NCBI RefSeq assembly: GCF_000336875.1
Contig: NZ_AOJK01000025.1
Span: 34,346-74,848, forward strand
Reading direction: 5' to 3'
Origin: Halorubrum californiense DSM 19288
Lineage (GTDB): Archaea; Halobacteriota; Halobacteria; Halobacteriales; Haloferacaceae
Length of the DNA: 40,503 bases
The position numbers were made by a program, and so were the translations under genes. Positions 35,106-40,503 of this stretch are shown piece by piece. Below the pieces are notes generated by a model, which saw only the letters and a program-made list of their open reading frames with translations, was not told the DNA's origin and searched no databases. Each line of letters opens with the position of its first letter. The stretch's first letter is position 1.

Positions 35106-35367
35106 GCGGTGGCGCGTGCCTGCGAGCGGCCGGAGCGAAGCGGAGGCCGCGAGGAGCACGCGCGAGGGACGCCGTGAGCGACCGAAGGGAGCGAACGGCG
35201 AGGCTGGGGAGGTGTGAGGTGCGGGGCTGTGCGGGGCGGGGTGGGACTCAAAGCCCCAGTCGCGAGGGCGGCGCAGGCGACGGACGCACCGCAACGAGGG
35301 AGCGAACGAAGTGAGCGACCGAGTGAGGAGCGCAGCGAGCGTGCGCCGCCCTCGCGACTGGGGCTTT
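35106..35367 (-). repeat. Intergenic structured repeat, copy 5 (inverted)
   Basis: In reverse orientation to the other copies. Stem 1 is the best in the family: 35250-35275 and 35342-35367 form a perfect 26-bp inverted repeat around a 66-base loop. Hairpin 2 pairs 35170-35175 (CGCCGT) with 35195-35200 (ACGGCG); hairpin 3 pairs 35112-35119 with 35156-35163. It lies downstream of the MFS gene and upstream of rpl11. Outside it an AT-rich AAATTTAT and GGTGTTCGCCGCC resemble the flank of copy 3. Confidence 0.88.
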
Positions 35368-35451
35368 GGGGGTGTTCGCCGCCTACTGACCATCTGAAAT
35401 TTATCAACCAGAAGCGGGTGTTTCGGTGATGGTCTACTCGAGATCGCACGA

Positions 35452-35524
35452 TTCTTTATAAACACGCTCTGGACCGGCGGCGCTCGTCGAACAGGTCGTT
35501 CACCGCCGGTCAGGCGATGTATAA
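35452..35524 (+). promoter_or_regulatory. TATA-like box and hairpin upstream of rpl11
   Basis: CTTTATAAAC (about 35454-35463) is a strong TATA-like sequence over 130 bases before rpl11. A perfect 9-bp stem follows, GACCGGCGG (35472-35480) with CCGCCGGTC (35503-35511), then another AT-rich GTATAAGG. This could be a distal promoter with a structured leader or a separate small RNA. A nearer element, CCGTTAAAAG (about 35565-35574), has the right spacing for a leaderless rpl11 transcript. Confidence 0.5.
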
Positions 35525-35595
35525 GGTGTGCGAATCGCTGACTCCCCCTACCCGAAAGAACAACCGTTAAAAGTCGGCGACGGGTTCGTACGGAC

Positions 35596-36072
35596 ATGGC
35601 TGGAACTATCGAAGCGCTCGTCCCCGGCGGGCAGGCCAACCCCGGTCCGCCGCTCGGTCCCGAGCTCGGACCGACGCCGGTGGACGTTCAGGACGTTGTC
35701 GCGGAGATCAACGATGAGACCGCTGCCTTCGACGGCATGGAAGTGCCCGTCACCGTCGAGTACGACGACGACGGCTCCTTCACCATCGAGGTCGGCGTGC
35801 CGCCCACCGCGGAGCTCATCAAGGACGAGGCCGGCTTCGAGACCGGCTCCGGCGAGCCCCAGGAGAACTTCGTCGCCGACATGTCCATCGAGCAGGTGAA
35901 GACGGTCGCCGAGCAGAAGTCGAGCGACCTGCTCGCGTACGACACGAAGGCCGCCGCCAAGGAGGTCGGCGGCACCTGCGCCTCCCTCGGCGTCACCATC
36001 GAGGGCGAGGACGCCCGGACGTTCGACGACCGCGTCGACGCCGGCGAGTACGACGACGTCCTCGACGAGTAA
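35596..36072 (+). CDS. rpl11: Large-subunit ribosomal protein L11
   Basis: Part of the GTPase-associated centre of the 50S subunit, bound to 23S rRNA. The start MAGTIEALVPGGQANPGPPL with GPELGPTPV is the conserved N-terminal region that contacts factors; the C-terminal rRNA-binding domain includes AKEVGGTCASLGVTIEG. The length is 158 aa with an acidic C-terminal end. The ATG at 35596 fits a TATA-like TTAAAAG about 27 bases upstream. The genes for L1, L10 and L12, adjacent in several haloarchaea, do not follow here. Confidence 0.97.
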   Translation: MAGTIEALVPGGQANPGPPLGPELGPTPVDVQDVVAEINDETAAFDGMEVPVTVEYDDDGSFTIEVGVPPTAELIKDEAGFETGSGEPQENFVADMSIEQVKTVAEQKSSDLLAYDTKAAAKEVGGTCASLGVTIEGEDARTFDDRVDAGEYDDVLDE

Positions 36073-36184
36073 TCCCTTTTCGCGGCTCTCCGGCTTTCGG
36101 CGTCGCTTTCGATTCCGCCCCGTTACACCGCGGACCGCTCCGCTCCGTTACGCCGCGAACCCCCTGCGACGGCAGAGCCGACGG

Positions 36185-36191
36185 CTTTTAT
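36185..36191 (+). promoter_or_regulatory. TATA-like box of the 95-aa gene
   Basis: CTTTTAT is centred about 27 bases before the ATG at 36215, the leaderless spacing. Confidence 0.5.
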
Positions 36192-36214
36192 CGGAGCCGG
36201 ACCGACTCGCTGGT

Positions 36215-36502
36215 ATGCCGGACCTACACCCGATCGCCAAACGGATCCACAACGTCCAACCTCGACCGGTGCGACTCGAACTTGACACCGGCGAGAGCGG
36301 CATCTTCGAGTTCTCGTCGACGGAGTTCTTCCAGCGGGAGTTCCGCGGCGAGGGCGTCCGGACAGACGCCGACCGTGACGCCGACTTCCGGCTGATCAGC
36401 TCCGACGACTACGAGCGGATCCCGCTCGGTCGCTCCGGGTCCGACGAGGAGGGGTGGTCGATGGTCGGCGAGGTGGTCGCGGCCGAGCGGGCAGAGGAGT
36501 AG
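36215..36502 (+). CDS. Conserved-looking haloarchaeal hypothetical protein (95 aa)
   Basis: I do not recognise a family. It is a small soluble protein opening MPDLHPIAKRIHNVQPRPVR; its middle (LELDTGESGIFEFSSTEFFQ) and the later DADFRLISSDDYERIPLGR suggest a compact beta-rich fold. It has an obvious leaderless promoter and haloarchaeal codon use, so it is very likely real. It stands between rpl11 and the convergent uspA gene. Confidence 0.8.
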   Translation: MPDLHPIAKRIHNVQPRPVRLELDTGESGIFEFSSTEFFQREFRGEGVRTDADRDADFRLISSDDYERIPLGRSGSDEEGWSMVGEVVAAERAEE

Positions 36503-36530
36503 TCGGACCGCCGTCGCCCGCGGACCCGCC

Positions 36531-36983
36531 TCACCGGACGACCGTCACGGGCACCTCGGCGCGGCGCACCACACCCTCCGCGACGCTGCCGAGGAGGACC
36601 CGCGAGAGCCCGGTTCGTCCCCGACTCGCCAGCACGACGTGGTCGAACGGCTCGCCGGCGTCCTCCTCGTCGCCGACCGGCGCCTCGCCGCCCGCCACGT
36701 CGAGGATCGTCTTCGTCGGGCGTCCCACTTCCAGTCTCGTCTCGACCTCCCGGTCGACTGCCTCGGCCGCCTCGCGCAGGACCCGCTCGCCGCGCTGCTT
36801 GGCGCTCTCGTACCACTGGTCGGAGGCGCCGGGGAACCCGCCCTCCGCGCCCGTCGCCGAGTCCGCGGGGTTGATCACGTGGAGCGCCGTGAGTTCGGCG
36901 TCGGGCCACTCGGCCGCCGCGAACCGCAGCGCCTCGGCCGCCTCCTCCGACCCGTCGACCGCGACCAGGATGCGCTTGCTCAT
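36531..36983 (-). CDS. Universal stress protein (UspA family)
   Basis: A nucleotide-binding stress protein of the Usp fold. The start KRILVAVDGSEEAAEALRFA is canonical and the ATP-binding motif G-x2-G-x9-G-S is present in SRGRTGLSRVLLGSVAEGVV, so it belongs to the ATP-binding branch. The length is 150 aa. The ATG at 36983 is chosen; the open frame continues upstream through non-family sequence. An insertion rich in Gly and acidic residues (GGEAPVGDEEDAGEPF) precedes the last beta strand. No regulator is adjacent. Confidence 0.93.
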   Translation of the reverse strand: MSKRILVAVDGSEEAAEALRFAAAEWPDAELTALHVINPADSATGAEGGFPGASDQWYESAKQRGERVLREAAEAVDREVETRLEVGRPTKTILDVAGGEAPVGDEEDAGEPFDHVVLASRGRTGLSRVLLGSVAEGVVRRAEVPVTVVR

Positions 36984-37127
36984 ACGCGGCGGTTCGCCCG
37001 CTCGAAATAAAAAGGGCAGCGCCGAGTTCGACCCGACGACAATCCGCCGCGAGGCGCGGACGGCGGCACCGCTCGCGGTCGGTGGTCGGTCAGAAGACAC
37101 TTGCCGGGCGCCCGTTCAGCGGCCGCT

Positions 37128-37541
37128 ATGGGCAGCACCCCGTACGCGCAGTCGCAGTTGGCGTCGGTCACCGCTCGCGGCGGCGCGTGGCTCGTCGACA
37201 TCGTCGCGAGCGTCGCCGTCGCCGCCGTCGTCTCGCTGGCCGTCGGCGCCGTCTCGGATGGCCTCGCCGACCTCGCGTTCCTCCTCGTCTGGGTGGGCTG
37301 GTACATCGGGCCGGAGGCGGTCTGGGGCCTCACGCTGGGGAAGTGGATCGTCGGGATCGAGGTCGTCGGGACGGACGGCGAGGTCGTCTCCGCGGGCGCC
37401 GCCGTCGCGCGGAACGTCACGAAGATCGTCGGCGGGGCCTCGCTGCTGTTGATCCTCGCGGGCGTCGTGTTCATCGCAGATTCGGAGAACAACCAGCGGC
37501 TCGGGGATCAGTTCGCGGACACGCTGGTCGTGCGGGTGTAG
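37128..37541 (+). CDS. RDD family membrane protein
   Basis: A small membrane protein of the RDD family. The Arg of TARGGAWLVDIV lies where the conserved Arg-Asp helix begins; three membrane helices follow, and the end NNQRLGDQFADTLVVRV is the hallmark C-terminal segment. The 137-aa length is normal. The ATG at 37128 fits the family better than an upstream frame extension. Some RDD proteins move ions; no function can be assigned here. It is convergent with the HerA-type ATPase gene, 13 bases away. Confidence 0.88.
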   Translation: MGSTPYAQSQLASVTARGGAWLVDIVASVAVAAVVSLAVGAVSDGLADLAFLLVWVGWYIGPEAVWGLTLGKWIVGIEVVGTDGEVVSAGAAVARNVTKIVGGASLLLILAGVVFIADSENNQRLGDQFADTLVVRV

Positions 37542-37554
37542 GCAGCGCCCGCCG

Positions 37555-39453
37555 TCAGTCGTGGCGGGTCACGCACTCCGAGAGCCCGATCAGCTCGACG
37601 GGCTCGGAGTTGTCCGGCGAGTAGACGACCATCTGCCCCTTCTCCATGTACGGGACCTTCCCGGCGAGGTTCGTCGGGATGTTGACGCTGGAGATCGCGT
37701 CCTCGTCGCCGAGGTTCAAGACGATCTTCGTGTTCACCTGTTTGAACACCGATTCGGCGACGTCTTGCGGGTCTTGGGTGATCAGGAACAGGCCCAACCG
37801 CTCCTTGCGGCCCTGCTTCGCGGCCTCCGTGAACTTCTGGACCACCTTCTGCGCCTGTACGTTGTCGGCGTCGGCGAGGAAGTTGTGCGCCTCGTCCATC
37901 CCGACGAGGAGCGGCGTCTCCTTGATCCGGTCGCTCGTGGGGTCGTTCGACAGCTTGTCGTCGACGAGCAGCCCGGCGACCGCGAGGACGACGATCTCCT
38001 TCTGCCGGGAGGTCGGCAGGTGGTAGGTGGGGACGACGGAGAGGCCGCCGGGGCGCACCAGCGTGTGGTCCAGCTCGGTGATCGGCTTCGCGTCCTGGTC
38101 GAACACGCCGCTCGGAACCCCGCGGACCCGCCGCTTGACCGCGTCGAACGTCGCCTCGTGGACCCGGCCGCTCTCGTGGAGCTCCTCTTTGAGCGCCGGG
38201 TCGTCGAGGTACGAGAGGAACTGGCTGTATGTGCCCGAGTCGCCGTAGTTGTCGAAGAATCGGTTGAGCAGCGTCAACAGCGCGGGGTACTGGTTGTCGT
38301 TGAGTCCCGACCCCGCGACCAGCCACGGCATGTCCCGCGCCAGCGAGAAGGGGATCGTGAACTCGACGCGCTCGGCGCGGTGCCCCTCGCCGGGGTACGT
38401 CGCGTTCGCGACCCGGGGCACGAGGGCGACGGTGTCGTCGTGCCCGCCGTGGGCGATCCCCTCGCGCTCCAGGCGGCGCGCGAACGCGTCGTCGAGGTCG
38501 GGGTTGTCGTCGTGCATCTGCGCGTACTCGTCCTGCGGGTCGAACTGGACGACCGCCATCCGCGACTCGCGGCCGTCCCCCATCGGGTACGTCCGGTCCG
38601 AGTCGAGGTACTGCCGCAGGACGTTCTTCGAGGCGTGGGTCTTCCCCGAGCCGGTGCCGCCGGCGACGAGCGTGTGGCGGAACGCGAGCGGGTCGCCGTC
38701 GCCGTAGTCGTCCTTCACCCGGTAGTCGACCGTGGGCGGCTCCGCCGCGGTCCGCACCTTCTCGCCGCCGACGGAGAGGTGGCCGAGGAAGACGCCGTCG
38801 TCGGGGATCTTCAGCCCCGTCTTGATCTCGGCGTCGTCGGCCGCCTCCTCGACGACGGCGCCGGGCTTCGGCACGCGGTCGGTCATGCGGCGCTTCATCC
38901 CCTCGCCCTCGCCGTAGACGACGGACATCGGCTCCAGGTCGGCGACGAACTTGTAGTCGCGCTCGGCGAACTCGTCGCGGCGCATCTGCCGGCGGGCGTG
39001 GATCTCGGTCGCGTCGTCAGACTGGAACTCCTGTGCGTACTCCAACCCCGTGATCCGGCAGAATAGCCGCTCGCCGTCCGGGTACGGGATCAGGAGGTAC
39101 TTCCCGAGCCGCACGGACTCGCGGTTGCCCGTCGTGACGAACGCCTTCAGCGACGTCTCCTCTTCCTCCTCCGCCACGCGGAGCCCCTGCGAGACCGACA
39201 CGACGCCGAGGCCCGAATCGTTGCCGGCCGGCGTCGCCTCGTAGTCGGCGAACGTATCGTCCTCGCGATCGTCGTCCGCGTCGGGTTCGGGCGCGTCCGA
39301 GGGGGCCGCGCCCGCCGCGCTCCCCCCGTCGGCCGCGGACTCGCCGCCGGGCCCGCTATCGGCGCCGTCGCCCCCATCCCCGGCGCCGCCGGCCTCGTCC
39401 CGAGAGCCGCCGTCGCCGTCACCGGTAAAATCGGTGAAATCCTCCAGTGTCAT
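37555..39453 (-). CDS. HerA/VirB4-type ATPase (DUF87)
   Basis: A hexameric-type P-loop ATPase of the HerA group, usually involved in DNA translocation or end processing. An acidic, Gly-rich disordered N-terminus (~75 residues) precedes a beta-barrel-like part. Walker A is AGGTGSGKT at 264-272, Walker B is PLLVGMDEAHNF near 500, and a downstream ITQDPQDVAESVFKQVNTKI matches the HerA sensor region. The length of 632 aa is plausible. The partner nuclease NurA is not adjacent, so it may be a stand-alone haloarchaeal paralogue. The start is ATG at 39453. Confidence 0.85.
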   Translation of the reverse strand: MTLEDFTDFTGDGDGGSRDEAGGAGDGGDGADSGPGGESAADGGSAAGAAPSDAPEPDADDDREDDTFADYEATPAGNDSGLGVVSVSQGLRVAEEEEETSLKAFVTTGNRESVRLGKYLLIPYPDGERLFCRITGLEYAQEFQSDDATEIHARRQMRRDEFAERDYKFVADLEPMSVVYGEGEGMKRRMTDRVPKPGAVVEEAADDAEIKTGLKIPDDGVFLGHLSVGGEKVRTAAEPPTVDYRVKDDYGDGDPLAFRHTLVAGGTGSGKTHASKNVLRQYLDSDRTYPMGDGRESRMAVVQFDPQDEYAQMHDDNPDLDDAFARRLEREGIAHGGHDDTVALVPRVANATYPGEGHRAERVEFTIPFSLARDMPWLVAGSGLNDNQYPALLTLLNRFFDNYGDSGTYSQFLSYLDDPALKEELHESGRVHEATFDAVKRRVRGVPSGVFDQDAKPITELDHTLVRPGGLSVVPTYHLPTSRQKEIVVLAVAGLLVDDKLSNDPTSDRIKETPLLVGMDEAHNFLADADNVQAQKVVQKFTEAAKQGRKERLGLFLITQDPQDVAESVFKQVNTKIVLNLGDEDAISSVNIPTNLAGKVPYMEKGQMVVYSPDNSEPVELIGLSECVTRHD

Positions 39454-39557
39454 GGCGGATCCACCGGCCGCCGGGCCGAAAGCGTTTGCCCTCGCGCCGC
39501 GCGGGACGGGAACCCCTCCCGCGGCGCCCTTATGCCGCTCGACCTCCTACTCGTGGC

Positions 39558-39893
39558 ATGATACTCGTTCGCGGCAGCGGCGGCGGGACGGACCTCACCG
39601 GCACGGTGTTCGAGCGCGGCGAGGAGCCGCCCGCCTACAAGGGCGCGCCGAACGAGGACGCGCCGTACGTGTGGGTGTGCGACTCCTTCTACGAGGTCGA
39701 GAGCGGCGGCTCCCCGCTCGTCGTCGACGGCGAGGAGATCCGCGTCGCCTTCGAGGAGCCGATGCCGCGCGGGTTCGACACGCGCGACCAGGCGGTCGCG
39801 GCGGCCCGCGAACACGTCCGGACGCAGTTCGCCCGGATCGGCGTCGACCCCGACGACGTCGAGGTCGAGGTGACCGCGGCGGACCCCGCCTGA
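39558..39893 (+). CDS. Haloarchaeal conserved hypothetical protein (111 aa)
   Basis: A small acidic protein beginning MILVRGSGGGTDLTGTVFER. It has a conserved-looking core (KGAPNEDAPYVWVCDSFYEV) and a helical C-terminus (FDTRDQAVAAAREHVRTQF). It may belong to the DUF7113 family, which I recall only loosely. The ATG at 39558 is preferred; upstream codons are Arg/Pro-rich and non-coding in style. It is divergent from the HerA-type gene. Confidence 0.75.
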   Translation: MILVRGSGGGTDLTGTVFERGEEPPAYKGAPNEDAPYVWVCDSFYEVESGGSPLVVDGEEIRVAFEEPMPRGFDTRDQAVAAAREHVRTQFARIGVDPDDVEVEVTAADPA

Positions 39894-39990
39894 GTTCCGC
39901 CGCCGCGCCCGCGAACGTCACCGCATCGCCACCGCGGCCGCGCCGGCCGCTGACCCCCCTTTTACCCGTCCCCCCTCGGTACGGGTCGGT

Positions 39991-40190
39991 ATGTCCGACT
40001 CACCGGAGGACTTCGATCCCGAGTCGCGGGAGGAGCGCGAGGTCGCCGCCGGGGCCGCGACCGACCGCTCCGACTTCCTCTCGCTGATGGCCCACACCTA
40101 CCGCGGCGAACTCGGGCGGACCAGTTCCTGGCGGACCCGGAGCGACCGGACCACCAACTGGCCGGTCGTGGTGACCGCGTCGATGCTCAC
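39991..40190 (+). pseudogene. DUF2270 family gene, interrupted (5' part)
   Basis: The first 66 codons match the start of a DUF2270 membrane protein: DFDPESREEREVAAGAATDR, then LSLMAHTYRGELGRTSSWRT and DRTTNWPVVVTASMLT. At about 40190 the family sequence stops, just where the first membrane helix should continue, and the left end of an IS200/IS605-type element begins. The frame then runs on for 19 unrelated codons to a stop at 40248. The 3' part, if present, lies beyond the window. Confidence 0.75.
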
Positions 40191-40208
40191 AGAGTACCAA
40201 GGAGGAAG

Positions 40209-40283
40209 CCCACGGCTTCAGCCGTTCACGAGACGCTGCGTCTCGTGAGCCGATCAGAACTCTATGAGTTCTGATGACGTGGG
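40209..40283 (+). repeat. Three adjacent hairpins in the element's left end
   Basis: ACGGCT-TC-AGCCGT (40212-40225), a 10-bp stem 40226-40235 with 40239-40248 around CTG, and a 10-bp stem 40253-40262 with 40266-40275 around TAT. All are perfect. CCCACG (40209-40214) and CGTGGG (40278-40283) can close the set as an alternative pairing. GAAGCC-CAC-GGCTTC at 40205-40219 is a competing hairpin. Confidence 0.8.
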
Positions 40284-40352
40284 AGGAATCCGACACTCCC
40301 CGCAACATACAACGAGCGATAGAACCCTGACTCCCCACTACCAGCCGTAGAA

Positions 40353-40360
40353 TTTATAAA
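40353..40360 (+). promoter_or_regulatory. TATA box of tnpB
   Basis: TTTATAAA is centred about 30 bases before the tnpB ATG at 40387, inside an AT-rich run. Confidence 0.6.
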
Positions 40361-40386
40361 TAAATAGATTAACATGTGAAACACAG

Positions 40387-40503
40387 ATGGGGGATGTGAT
40401 CCGCACCGTCAAAGTCAAACTCGACGTGCCCGACGAGCGGTGCGACGACCTCCATCAGACGAAAGACCAGTTTCTCCACTGCGCGAACACGACCGCGGCG
40501 TGG
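40387..40503 (+). CDS. tnpB: TnpB (OrfB) RNA-guided nuclease-type protein, 5' end only
   Basis: The first 39 codons of an IS1341-type OrfB/TnpB. The opening MGDVIRTVKVKLDVPDE and the following DDLHQTKDQFLHCANTTAAW match the N-terminal region of haloarchaeal TnpB proteins, ancestors of Cas12-type nucleases that are guided by RNA from the element's other end. The catalytic RuvC and zinc-finger parts are beyond the window edge. The ATG at 40387 is preceded by a TATA box at leaderless distance. Confidence 0.85.
   Translation, partial: MGDVIRTVKVKLDVPDERCDDLHQTKDQFLHCANTTAAW

Larger units (their letters stand above)
40191..40503 (+). mobile_element. IS200/IS605-group (IS1341-type) element, left part
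   Basis: Starts at the break in the DUF2270 gene, directly after CTCAC, a plausible pentanucleotide target; the exact end is inferred. It has about 200 bases of non-coding left end and then tnpB, which runs off the window. No tnpA is seen before tnpB, as in IS1341-type elements that depend on a transposase elsewhere. The left end contains GAAGCCCACGGCTTCAGCC and three hairpins. Composition is more AT-rich from 40345 onward than in the neighbours. Confidence 0.75.

Noticed and set aside
1..35367. CRISPR array explanation for the repeats
   Set aside because: Units are 210-265 bp, dispersed over 35 kb, not in regular arrays, and no cas genes are present.
35093..35429. Short Arg/Ser-rich open frames inside repeat copy 5 and the other copies
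   Set aside because: Frames differ between copies and are broken by substitutions that keep stem pairing, so the elements are non-coding.
1..40503. tRNA, rRNA and replication origin
   Set aside because: No T-loop GGTTCGAATCC-type sequence with matching arms, no rRNA segment, and no cdc6/orc gene or ORB-like repeats were seen by eye.

Overview
The window is chromosomal DNA of a haloarchaeon (class Halobacteria; gene content and style fit Halorubrum or a close relative, an inference without a database search). It is very GC-rich, proteins are strongly acidic, secretion signals are of the Tat-lipoprotein type, and many genes have a TATA-like box about 25-30 bases before the start codon, as expected for leaderless haloarchaeal transcripts. 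Marker genes are archaeal: SAMP1-like ubiquitin-like protein, Sm-like protein with L37e, archaeal RNase J with a GGPP synthase, TrkA-type potassium channel, L11.

Layout. 1-5.5 kb: tryptophanyl-tRNA synthetase, a ModE-like regulator, and a divergent tungstate ABC transporter tupABC with a ModE-box-like operator at the tupA start. 5.8-10.5 kb: HIT protein, methionine aminopeptidase, a 64-aa protein, a divergent CGCGG-type RiPP-precursor-like protein, a PAS histidine kinase and a Bcp peroxiredoxin. 10.6-15.1 kb: secreted or membrane proteins of unknown role, an SppA-like protease overlapping a DUF4350-like protein, and an EamA transporter. 15.2-17.6 kb: idsA and RNase J. 17.8-20.3 kb: two overlapping lipoprotein genes, then lsm-rpl37e. 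20.8-28.5 kb: luciferase-like oxidoreductase, deoxyhypusine synthase, SAMP1-like protein, two TrkA-C membrane proteins, a divergent potassium channel, a UDG-fold protein and a small winged-helix regulator. 28.8-32.8 kb: sdhCDBA and a cold shock protein. 33-35 kb: a TetR regulator overlapping an MFS exporter gene broken by one in-frame TGA. 35.6-39.9 kb: L11, UspA, RDD protein, HerA-type ATPase and small conserved proteins. 40-40.5 kb: a DUF2270 gene interrupted by an IS200/IS605-type element with the start of tnpB.

The most striking non-gene signal is a family of intergenic elements of about 210-265 bp, present five times (1-234, 5588-5834, 20461-20720, 21916-22127 and inverted at 35106-35367). 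The copies share a layout of inverted-repeat stems whose arm sequences differ between copies but stay complementary within a copy. All five lie just downstream of a gene. Other points of interest are a four-residue extension after the diglycine of the SAMP1-like protein, a nonsense codon replacing a conserved Trp in the MFS gene, a tandemly duplicated tupB-tupC junction, a 14-bp palindrome holding two divergent start codons, palindromes at the sdh and tetR starts, and three perfect hairpins at the left end of the TnpB element.
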